A stretch of 6,263 nucleotides of DNA, from assembly GCA_007122215.1 (NCBI GenBank), contig SKUG01000238.1, forward strand, positions 1 to 6,263, in the 5' to 3' direction. The notes beneath the pieces were generated by a model. It did not search any database, was not told where the DNA came from, and was given only the letters and a program-made list of their open reading frames with translations. Within the stretch, counting starts at the first letter, position 1; the number at the start of each line of letters is the position of its first letter. The translations under genes were made by a program, and so were the position numbers. This DNA is from Thermoleophilia bacterium. GTDB lineage: Bacteria; Actinomycetota; Thermoleophilia; Gaiellales; SKUG01. Positions 1 to 5,278 of this stretch are shown piece after piece.

Positions 1-129
1 CAGCTGTGACACTGCACCCCCAACCGGGCCGTCCCGCCACCGGCACCTGCCGGGGTCGGGTCGAATCCCGTCGGGAGGATCTTCGCGATCGCGCCGGACG
101 CTCCTGCACCAGGTCGCCAGCCCGGACAT
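1..129. other. Left edge, no supportable gene
   Basis: I see no gene here that I can defend. Open frames exist on both strands, as expected at this G+C, but none has a recognisable motif, a ribosome-binding site or a conserved start. On the minus strand an ATG at 129-127 opens a frame that stays open to the window edge and reads as a low-complexity Arg/Gly/Pro string. In many actinobacteria an exopolyphosphatase (Ppx/GppA) gene follows DUF501, but no Ppx start is visible. The stretch may be intergenic, or the start of something lying outside the window. Confidence 0.4.
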
Positions 130-152
130 GCCCTGGCGTCCGATTCCAGGGC
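130..152 (-). terminator. Candidate terminator hairpin after DUF501
   Basis: GCCCTGG (130-136) and CCAGGGC (146-152) form a perfect 7-bp stem with a 9-nt loop. It begins 15 nt past the DUF501 stop codon in the direction of transcription. No U-tract follows, so it is not a classical intrinsic terminator. U-less hairpins are often proposed as terminators in high-GC actinobacteria. The position is right and the stem is perfect, but the function is inferred. Confidence 0.4.
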
Positions 153-167
153 CCGGTGCCGCCGGAC

Positions 168-698
168 CTAGCTGCTGGCCGTGTCGGTCCCGGGGCCCGG
201 GGCGGCGCCACAGCGATGGTCACTGCACCAGTGGGGCGCTGCCTCGTCGAGCACGCGCGCCCCGACGGGGTTCCCCCCCATGGCGAGCTCGACGGCAGCG
301 TGCGCGTGCAGGCACTTCAGGCGGCTGCGGTCACCCGAGCCGGCGATGTCATGGCCAAAGCGAGCACGGTGCGCATCGTGTGCTGCATCGACCTGGGCAG
401 CGAGCCCGGCATCAGTGGCCATGAGCTGCTCCATCCGCCCCACCCCGCCATCTGCCTCGATCCGATCGATCCGGGACACCAGGTGTGGACAGGTCAGGTA
501 GTGGCCCGTCGGGAACGGCCGCCCCTCGTCGTCGACCGGGTGCTGCTCGGTCACGGCAGGGTGGCCGAACGGGCAGCGTACGGCGATCCCCGCGAGCGCT
601 CGGGGCGGTCGGCCGATCTGCCACTGGACGGTGGCCCGGTCACGGGCCACCCGGTCACTGGCCACCCGGTCACCGTCGCCTGCAGGTGCATCCTCCAT
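168..698 (-). CDS. DUF501 family protein
   Basis: A 176-residue cytoplasmic protein of the DUF501 family, whose function is unknown. Recognition rests on the Cys/His-rich core: RCPFG at 41-45, then VTEQHP, DDEGRPFPT, LTCPHLV (68-74), LKCLHAHAA (127-135) and GGNPVG (141-146), with a late WCSDHRC (157-163). Length and order of blocks fit the family. The conserved Cys and His residues (C42, C70, H72, C129, H131, H133, C158, C163) could bind metal, but that is inference. The first 40 residues are variable and include a short DRVA repeat. The ATG at 698 is the only sensible start before the core. It has no Shine-Dalgarno sequence, but a TACCCT box ends 6 nt upstream, so the mRNA is probably leaderless. 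In many actinobacteria this gene follows eno and ftsB; here it stands apart from eno and no ftsB is present. The gene ends at TAG 170-168. Confidence 0.9.
   Translation of the reverse strand: MEDAPAGDGDRVASDRVARDRATVQWQIGRPPRALAGIAVRCPFGHPAVTEQHPVDDEGRPFPTGHYLTCPHLVSRIDRIEADGGVGRMEQLMATDAGLAAQVDAAHDAHRARFGHDIAGSGDRSRLKCLHAHAAVELAMGGNPVGARVLDEAAPHWCSDHRCGAAPGPGTDTASS
630..673 (-). repeat. 15-bp tandem repeat, about 3 copies
   Basis: The unit GGCCACCCGGTCAC occurs at 645-658 and 660-673. A degenerate copy (GGTGGCCCGGTCAC, three mismatches) lies at 630-643. The period is 15 bp, so the DUF501 reading frame is kept. On the minus strand it encodes the pentapeptide repeat DRVAS / DRVAR / DRATV at about residues 10-24 of the DUF501 protein, upstream of its conserved core. 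Confidence 0.8.
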
Positions 699-723
699 GC
701 CGACAGGGTACCGTGTGGGGCGC
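699..723. promoter_or_regulatory. Divergent promoter with overlapping -10 boxes
   Basis: Only 25 bp separate the ATG of the minus-strand DUF501 gene (698) from the ATG of the plus-strand gene (724). A GGTACC palindrome (707-712) supplies a TANNNT-type -10 box in both directions: TACCCT on the minus strand (710-705) and TACCGT on the plus strand (709-714). The usual spacing from the last T of the -10 predicts a minus-strand start at 698, the A of its ATG, so leaderless. The plus-strand start would be near 721, leaving about a 3-nt leader. I see no convincing -35 box on either side. A GGGG at 717-720 could act as a weak ribosome-binding site for the plus gene, but it is only 3 nt from the ATG. 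Confidence 0.5.
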
Positions 724-1047
724 ATGGACGATACCCTCGCAATCACCACGGCCCGACAGCAGTGGGCACAGGGCACCCGGCTGCTCGAGCAGCTGCGCGC
801 CGAGGACCCGTTTGCGGCCGCCCGCTGCGACCGCGTGGTGGACGGCATCCTCGACGAGCTCGCGCGCCAGGTCGGGCAGGTCTTCACGATCCTCGAGCTG
901 GCACACGCCTACCGCCGGGCCGAGGACTGGGCGGCAGCCATCGCCCACCGGCTGGCAGCCGATGCTCCCGTGGCGTGGCAGCTCTCGCTGGTGCAGGATG
1001 CTGCCTTCGATCGCTATGCTCGCGGCGCCCGTGACTACGAGCCGTAG
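724..1047 (+). CDS. Conserved hypothetical protein, 107 aa
   Basis: A 107-residue acidic protein with no signal peptide and no membrane segment. It appears almost wholly alpha-helical, so it is probably cytoplasmic. The middle (about 49-69) reads QVGQVFTILELAHAYRRAEDW and the end (89-107) LVQDAAFDRYARGARDYEP. This layout recalls small uncharacterised actinobacterial proteins, but I cannot name a family and propose no reaction. The start at 724 was chosen because it places the gene directly behind the divergent promoter. The frame stays open upstream to an ATG at 631, but that would overlap the DUF501 coding region and adds only low-complexity Arg/Ser sequence. A second plus-strand gene follows 61 bp after the TAG at 1045-1047 with no terminator between them, so the two may be co-transcribed. 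Coding is well supported by composition and frame; function is unknown. Confidence 0.75.
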   Translation: MDDTLAITTARQQWAQGTRLLEQLRAEDPFAAARCDRVVDGILDELARQVGQVFTILELAHAYRRAEDWAAAIAHRLAADAPVAWQLSLVQDAAFDRYARGARDYEP

Positions 1048-1108
1048 GCAACCGGCAGGATCGACCGGCGCCGGGGCGAAGGTAAGTGACGGACCAGGAC
1101 TGGGGACG

Positions 1109-1441
1109 ATGACGAGCTTTGACGATGAGGAACCCGGGCAGCGGCTGTACCGCACGACCCGAGAGGCCCGCGCGGCGCGGCGCCGGCGGCGTCGACGCCG
1201 GGTGGTCGCTGCGGTCGCCCGCTTCGGACTCTGGCTCCTGCTCCTGTCGGGCGTGTTCGTGCTCGGCATGGGCGTCGGTCGCGTCGCCCCCACCGTCACC
1301 GACGATCCCGCCGGCCAGGTCACCATCGATGCCGAGCGCGGCCCGCTGACGGTGACCCTCCCCGAACGGACGGTCACCCAGACGCAGACCCGCACCGTCA
1401 CGGTGCGCCAGCGCGCCGGCGGCGGCTCCGCCGAGGACTAG
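1109..1441 (+). CDS. Small single-pass membrane protein
   Basis: A 110-residue protein in three parts. It has an acidic, then strongly basic N-terminus (an unbroken run of Arg at about 24-31), one hydrophobic segment at about 39-58 (FGLWLLLLSGVFVLGMGVG), and a polar C-terminal tail of about 50 residues. The tail is rich in Thr and Val with alternating TVTxTxT patterns (about 81-99), suggesting beta strand. The arginines before the helix predict N-in, C-out topology, so the tail should face outside. It has no coiled coil, which argues against FtsB despite similar size and topology and a nearby DUF501 gene. The start at 1109 has AGGA at 1096-1099, 9 nt upstream; there is no earlier in-frame ATG, GTG or TTG close by. 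It probably shares a transcript with the gene ending at 1047. Its TAG overlaps the stop codon of the opposing nuclease gene. I do not recognise a family. Confidence 0.75.
   Translation: MTSFDDEEPGQRLYRTTREARAARRRRRRRRVVAAVARFGLWLLLLSGVFVLGMGVGRVAPTVTDDPAGQVTIDAERGPLTVTLPERTVTQTQTRTVTVRQRAGGGSAED
1417..1433 (-). terminator. Candidate terminator hairpin for nuclease gene
   Basis: CGGCGG (1417-1422) pairs with CCGCCG (1428-1433) across a 5-nt loop. Read on the minus strand it lies 4 nt beyond the endonuclease stop codon, inside the 3' end of the opposing membrane-protein gene. No U-tract follows. Because the same bases encode the Gly-rich end of the plus-strand protein, the pairing may be incidental. 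Confidence 0.3.
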
Positions 1442-2328
1442 GCAGCTGCAGGCACTGGGGCGGGCGGTATCGCCCCACGAGCGGCATCCAGCAGCGCGCT
1501 GCCCGCGCGGGTACCGAGCGTGTGGTCGAGCACGAACGGGTTCACGTTGCCCTGCAGCCTGGTTGCCGCTGCCGATCGTGCCCGCTCGCGCTCGGTGGGT
1601 GGATGCAGCTCGTTCCATCCGAGCAGCACGTCGAGCTCGACGGCGAAGTTGGCAGCGGAAAAGCCGGGGATGTGCTCCGGACCGTAGCGGGTCGCGACGT
1701 ACATCATGGACCGCGCGATCGCACCGCGCATCGACTCGCGCGGCTCGAAGACCACTCGCCCGGATGCGTCCCGGCCCAGGCGCGAGGTCTCCCCCGCGCC
1801 GTCTGGATCCGACTCCCAGAGCACCTCGACGACGCTGCCGAACGGGTGGTTGGCACGGATCTCGTTGGGACGCACCTCGGCGGGCTTGACCTGGTGCAGG
1901 TCGGAGCGCAGCCCACGCCGACAGCCCAGTGACTGGGGCCACAGGTGCTCGGTGTTGAAGCCCTGCCCGAATGCTTCGGTGCGGCCGCCCACGGCCGGGA
2001 TGGTGCGACCCGTGAAGACCGCCTCCACGCGACCCGACGGGTGGGATGCGCGGGCCAGCGTGGTGAACATCTGGTCGCGGGCGTCGTTGTAGGTCAGGGG
2101 CACGTGCCCGTCACGGGCCACCTCGTGCAGTCGCGCCACGAGCTCCGCGCCGGTCAGCGCGTCCAGGATCGGGGTCACCCCGGGTGGACGCTCCGCGTCG
2201 CCTGCCGCCGGAGGCACCGCCGCCGGTGCCGCAACCGATTCCGGTGCTCCAGCGCCGGCACCTGCAGGTGGCCCTGCCGTGCCCAGATGGGCGGGCAGGG
2301 TGTCCATGGTCGTTCCCGCACCAGCCAT
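1438..2328 (-). CDS. Endonuclease I family nuclease
   Basis: A 296-residue member of the endonuclease I family (His-Me finger, Mg2+-dependent, cutting DNA and often RNA without strict sequence preference). Family blocks appear in order: YNDARDQMF (80-88), the active-site FNTEHLWPQS (124-133) with E127 and H128, SDLHQVKP (142-149), N155 and NHPFG (160-164), MRGAIARSMMYVATRY (200-215) and QGNVNPFVLD (259-268). By family analogy H128 is the general base, and E127 plus one of the following Asn residues hold the metal. No key residue seems lost. Members are usually exported, yet residues 1-50 are Ala/Gly/Pro-rich with no hydrophobic core. Codons between the pyk stop and this ATG include no other start, so a hidden signal peptide is unlikely. 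An inner ATG at 2307 has a better Shine-Dalgarno (GGGA, 6 nt away) and may be the true start. The gene lies 57 bp after pyk on the same strand. Its TAG sits in a CTAG shared with the opposing gene. Confidence 0.88.
   Translation of the reverse strand: MAGAGTTMDTLPAHLGTAGPPAGAGAGAPESVAAPAAVPPAAGDAERPPGVTPILDALTGAELVARLHEVARDGHVPLTYNDARDQMFTTLARASHPSGRVEAVFTGRTIPAVGGRTEAFGQGFNTEHLWPQSLGCRRGLRSDLHQVKPAEVRPNEIRANHPFGSVVEVLWESDPDGAGETSRLGRDASGRVVFEPRESMRGAIARSMMYVATRYGPEHIPGFSAANFAVELDVLLGWNELHPPTERERARSAAATRLQGNVNPFVLDHTLGTRAGSALLDAARGAIPPAPVPAAA
1456..1477 (+). terminator. Candidate terminator hairpin for membrane-protein gene
   Basis: TGGGGCG (1456-1462) and CGCCCCA (1471-1477) form a perfect 7-bp stem with an 8-nt loop. 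It begins 15 nt past the plus-strand stop codon at 1441. It lies within the 3' coding end of the opposing nuclease gene and no U-tract follows. Position and stem quality make it a fair candidate for ending plus-strand transcription, but the role is inferred. Confidence 0.35.
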
Positions 2329-2355
2329 GGCCCCCGAGTATGCCAGACGGGGCCC

Positions 2356-2375
2356 CGGAACCAGCAGCGGCTCCG
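2356..2375 (-). other. Hairpin between pyk and nuclease gene
   Basis: On the minus strand CGGAGCC (2375-2369) pairs with GGTTCCG (2362-2356), with one G-U pair, around a 6-nt GCTGCT loop. It begins 11 nt after the pyk stop, in the only gap (57 bp) of the eno-pyk-nuclease series. No U-tract follows. It could lower read-through into the nuclease gene or protect the 3' end of pyk mRNA. A GGGGCCCC palindrome (2349-2356) adjoins it. Confidence 0.3.
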
Positions 2376-2385
2376 CGATGCCTGC

Positions 2386-3900
2386 TCAGCCCGCGCTGGC
2401 CGCGGTGGCATCCTCACGCAGCTCGCTGGAGGGCTCGACGAACTCCTCCACCTTCAGCATGTTGGTCATGCCCGGCATCTTGAGGATCGTGCCGGCGGTG
2501 TAGACCACCCGCTCACCGAGCCCGACCAGCCCGCTGTCCCGGGCTGCCGCAACCGAGCGCCACCAGTAGTCGTCAGTGTCCTTCGGGTTGGCGATGTAGA
2601 CCGGGTGGGTGCCCCAGTCCAGCGCCATCCGCGTGGCGACCCTGACGTCATCGGTGGCGGCGATGATCGTTCGCCGTGGCCGGTTCTTCGAGACCTGGCG
2701 GGCCGTGCGGCCCGTGGCAGTGGTAACGACGATGGCAGCTGCGTTGAGCATCTCCGCGATCTCACATGCAGCATCGCTGAGCGCCTGGGGGATGGATGCG
2801 GCTCGTCGACCGAAGTAGAGCTCGGGCACCGGCAGCGACGGCTCGACGGTGCGGGAGATCCGGTCCAGCACGCGCACCGCGTGGATCGGGAAGTCGCCGA
2901 CGGCGGTCTCGCCGCTGAGCATCACGGCACTCGTGCCATCGAGCACGGCGTTCGCAACGTCGCTGGCCTCTGCCCGGGTCGGCTCGGGCCGGTGGGTCAT
3001 GCTGTCGAGCATCTGGGTGGCGGTGATCACCGGGATCGCGAACTCGATCGCCCGGGAGATGATCCGCTTCTGCAGCAGCGGCACCTCCTCCGGTCCCATC
3101 TCCACGCCGAGGTCACCGCGTGCCACCATCACGCCGTCGCTGGCGGCGAGGATGTCGTCGAGCCGCTCGACGGCCAGGTGCTGCTCGATCTTGGCGATGA
3201 TCTGGGGCTTGTGCTCCCCGTGGTGGGAGGCCACGAGGCTGCGCAGCACCTCCACGTCCCGCGGGCCGCGCACGAAGGACTGGGCCAGGTAGTCGACCTC
3301 GTGGTCGAGCGCGAAGGCCAGGTCCCGCCGGTCCTTCTCGGTGAGCGCGGGCATGTCGAGCTCCACGCCGGGCAGGTTGACGCCCTTGTGGCTCGAGATC
3401 TCCCCGGTGTCGAGCACCTCCGCGGTGAACGTGCCCGCACCCGCATCGATCTCCGTGACGCGGCAGCGCACGAGCCCATCGTTGATCGCCAGCGGCGAGC
3501 CGATCCGCAGGACCGATGCGACACCTGCCAGCGGCAGGGGAACGATGCCGTCGACCTCCTCGTCGATCTCACAGGAGAAGCGCAGCAGCTCGCCCCGCTC
3601 GACGATCCGCTCGGGCAGCTTCCCGAGCCGGATCTTCGGTCCCTGCAGGTCGCCCATGATCGCGATCGCAACCTCCCGACGCCGGGAGATCTCGCGGATC
3701 GCCTCGACCACCCGGGCATGGTCCTCGTGCTCGCCGTGGGAGAAGTTCAGGCGGGCCACGTTCATGCCCGCGTCGACCAGCTGCTCGAGGACCACCGGGT
3801 CGGCGCTCGCCGGGCCGATCGTGCAGACGATCTTGGTGTGGCGCATGCGGAAGTTCGCGCTGGCGCCATCGCGCCCGCCATGCCGGGGTGAGGGGTTCAT
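2386..3900 (-). CDS. pyk: Pyruvate kinase
   Basis: Pyruvate kinase, 504 residues, cytoplasmic: phosphoenolpyruvate plus ADP gives pyruvate plus ATP, the last step of glycolysis. Residues 20-30 (RHTKIVCTIGP) open the barrel. VARLNFSHG (48-56) carries R50, N52 and S54; GDLQGPKIR (83-91) closes the first barrel part. About 92-185 form the B domain. AKIEQ (236-240) supplies catalytic K237 and metal ligand E239, ARGDLGVE (260-267) metal ligand D263, and VITATQMLDSM (291-301) the substrate threonine region. About 365-490 form the C-terminal allosteric domain. No phosphotransferase-like extra domain follows. DGTSAVMLSGETA (321-333) has Ser where Asp is usual. The start at 3900 overlaps the eno stop as ATGA and has GGAG 8 nt upstream, inside eno. 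It adds 18 residues before the more typical start MRHTK (3846), which has no good ribosome-binding site. Coupled translation with enolase is likely. Confidence 0.98.
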   Translation of the reverse strand: MNPSPRHGGRDGASANFRMRHTKIVCTIGPASADPVVLEQLVDAGMNVARLNFSHGEHEDHARVVEAIREISRRREVAIAIMGDLQGPKIRLGKLPERIVERGELLRFSCEIDEEVDGIVPLPLAGVASVLRIGSPLAINDGLVRCRVTEIDAGAGTFTAEVLDTGEISSHKGVNLPGVELDMPALTEKDRRDLAFALDHEVDYLAQSFVRGPRDVEVLRSLVASHHGEHKPQIIAKIEQHLAVERLDDILAASDGVMVARGDLGVEMGPEEVPLLQKRIISRAIEFAIPVITATQMLDSMTHRPEPTRAEASDVANAVLDGTSAVMLSGETAVGDFPIHAVRVLDRISRTVEPSLPVPELYFGRRAASIPQALSDAACEIAEMLNAAAIVVTTATGRTARQVSKNRPRRTIIAATDDVRVATRMALDWGTHPVYIANPKDTDDYWWRSVAAARDSGLVGLGERVVYTAGTILKMPGMTNMLKVEEFVEPSSELREDATAASAG

Positions 3901-5195
3901 GCGTGTGACTCCACGGTGTCGGCGAAGGGAACCGCCAGGCGAGCGGCATCCCCGAGCTGCTGCTCGATGCGCAGCAGCTGGTTGTACTTGGCAACGCGAT
4001 CGGAGCGGCACGGCGCGCCGGTCTTGATCTGGCCACAGCCGGTGCCGACGGCGAGGTCGGCAATGGTCGCATCCTCGGTCTCGCCGCTGCGGTGGGAGAC
4101 GATGCTGGCCATCTGCGCGCCCGCTGCACGCGACATGGCGGCAAGCGTCTCGGAGAGCGTTCCCACCTGGTTGGGCTTGATCAGGATCGCCGTGGCTGCG
4201 GCATGCTCGATGCCGCGCTCGAGCCGTCCGACGTTGGTCACGAACAGGTCGTCGCCGACGACCTGGACGCGGGAGCCGATGCGCTCGGTGAGCTGGACCC
4301 AGCCGTCCCAGTCGTCCTCGGCCATCCCGTCCTCGATCGAGACGATCGGGTAGGCATCGACGAGCTCGGCATACCAGTCGACCAGCGCCTCGGCCCCGAG
4401 GCTGCGGCGCTCGCCGGCCAAGGCGTAGGTCATGCCGTCGTGGAGCTCGGTCGCGGCCACGTCGAGGGCGATCGCGACCTCTCGCCCGGGCTCGAACCCA
4501 GCCCGGGTGATCGCCTCGACGAGCAGGTCCAGCGCGTGCGTGGTCGAGGCAACCTCCGGCGCGAACCCTCCCTCGTCACCGACCGCCGTCGACATCCCCT
4601 GGGCATCGATCAGCCCCCGCAGGGTGTGGTAGGTCGCCACCGCCGCCTCCAGGGCCGCGGAGAAGTCGCTCAAGCCATGGGGCATGATCATGAACTCCTG
4701 CACGTCCAGGGCGTTGTTGGCGTGCTCGCCTCCGTTGATGACGTTCAGCATCGGGACCGGCATCCACACCTCGTCGGCACCCGCCAGGCGCTGCACGAGC
4801 TGCCACAGCGGGATGCCCTCCTGCGCTGCGGTGGCATGTGCTGCCGCCAGCGAGACACCGAGGATCGCGTTGGCCCCGAGGCGGCCCCGGTCCTCGGTGC
4901 CGTCAGCGGCGACCAGGGCGGCATCGAGCTCGACCTGGGACGGGAACTCCTGCCCCACCACGGCATCGGAGAGGGCTCCATGGACGGATGCGACCGCGCC
5001 CTGCACTCCCTTGCCCATCCAGCGGGTGCCACCGTCCCGCAGCTCGATCGCCTCGTGCGACCCGGTGGAGGCTCCTGACGGCACGAGCGCGCGGCCGCTG
5101 GCACCACCGGCCAGCGTGGCATCGACCTCGATGGTCGGGTTGCCGCGAGAGTCGAGTACCTGTCGTGCCCTGAGCTGGCTGATCGTGATGCCCAT
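3897..5195 (-). CDS. eno: Enolase
   Basis: Enolase (2-phosphoglycerate hydratase), 432 residues, the usual bacterial length: interconverts 2-phosphoglycerate and phosphoenolpyruvate, cytoplasmic, Mg2+-dependent. Visible features: ARQVLDSRGNPT (10-21), the mobile loop VPSGASTG (38-45), NGGEHANN (154-161) with H158, QEF (166-168) with E167, GDEGGFAP (206-213) with E208, metal ligands D245 (ALDVAATE), E288 (SIEDG) and D315 (GDDLFVTN), the signature LIKPNQVGTLSET (338-350) with catalytic K340, and SHRSGETED (367-375). No active-site residue is missing. The start at 5195 gives the standard N-terminus MGITISQLRARQVLDSRGNP and has AGGGA (5205-5201), 5 nt upstream. The open frame continues further upstream but without enolase-like sequence. 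Its stop TGA overlaps the pyk start as ATGA. A M4 protease gene is divergently placed on the other side of a 185-bp region. ftsB, often next to eno in actinobacteria, is absent here. Confidence 0.99.
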   Translation of the reverse strand: MGITISQLRARQVLDSRGNPTIEVDATLAGGASGRALVPSGASTGSHEAIELRDGGTRWMGKGVQGAVASVHGALSDAVVGQEFPSQVELDAALVAADGTEDRGRLGANAILGVSLAAAHATAAQEGIPLWQLVQRLAGADEVWMPVPMLNVINGGEHANNALDVQEFMIMPHGLSDFSAALEAAVATYHTLRGLIDAQGMSTAVGDEGGFAPEVASTTHALDLLVEAITRAGFEPGREVAIALDVAATELHDGMTYALAGERRSLGAEALVDWYAELVDAYPIVSIEDGMAEDDWDGWVQLTERIGSRVQVVGDDLFVTNVGRLERGIEHAAATAILIKPNQVGTLSETLAAMSRAAGAQMASIVSHRSGETEDATIADLAVGTGCGQIKTGAPCRSDRVAKYNQLLRIEQQLGDAARLAVPFADTVESHA

Positions 5196-5226
5196 GTCCG
5201 TCCCTGTCGTGGTTGGTGTGGCGCCA

Positions 5227-5256
5227 AGCCTTGCAGACGGCTGCGACGGTGCGCAA
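5227..5256 (-). promoter_or_regulatory. Weak candidate promoter for eno-pyk
   Basis: On the minus strand TTGCGC (5256-5251) is followed after 18 nt by AAGGCT (5232-5227). Transcription would start near 5220, giving about a 25-nt leader that contains the AGGGA ribosome-binding site. The -35 resembles TTGACA at four of six bases, but the -10 is poor. It is the best candidate I see close to eno and is offered with low confidence. Confidence 0.3.
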
Positions 5257-5278
5257 CGGGGGCAGGTACAATCCCCCG
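5257..5278 (+). promoter_or_regulatory. TACAAT -10 box within an inverted repeat
   Basis: TACAAT (5267-5272) is the best -10 box in the eno/protease intergenic region and points toward the protease, with a predicted start near 5279. It sits in the 10-nt centre of a perfect inverted repeat, CGGGGG (5257-5262) and CCCCCG (5273-5278). No good -35 lies at normal distance (TGCGAC at 5242-5247 is a weak match with 19-nt spacing), so an activator or alternative sigma factor may be needed. The repeat may be an operator. Confidence 0.45.

Noticed and set aside
50..90. tRNA-like T-arm, CGGG-TCGAAT-CCCG
   Set aside because: The stem and loop sizes do not fit a T-arm, and no matching acceptor, D or anticodon arm can be drawn in the preceding 60 bases or on the other strand.
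6..1034. A 342-codon plus-strand open frame over DUF501 and the small hypothetical gene
   Set aside because: It is antisense to the well-supported DUF501 gene and out of frame with the 724-1047 gene, with Arg/Pro/Gly-rich composition.
1065..1074. CCGGCGCCGG palindrome between the two small plus-strand genes
   Set aside because: A self-complementary GC block without a loop or T-tract is not a terminator, and the genes are close enough to be co-transcribed.
1109..1441. Possible FtsB/DivIC because of size, single helix and DUF501 neighbour
   Set aside because: The C-terminal part is Thr/Val-rich and beta-like with no heptad pattern, and it is on the opposite strand to eno and DUF501.
2259..2270. 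12-bp palindrome CACCTGCAGGTG, and CCTGCAGG also at 679 and 3642
   Set aside because: Each lies inside a coding region with no common position relative to genes. Three occurrences in 6 kb are more than expected but too few to assign a role.
1945..3891. A 648-codon open frame on the plus strand
   Set aside because: It lies antisense to the nuclease and pyruvate kinase genes, has His/Asp/Gly-rich low-complexity sequence and no family motif. It is a shadow of high-GC coding on the other strand.
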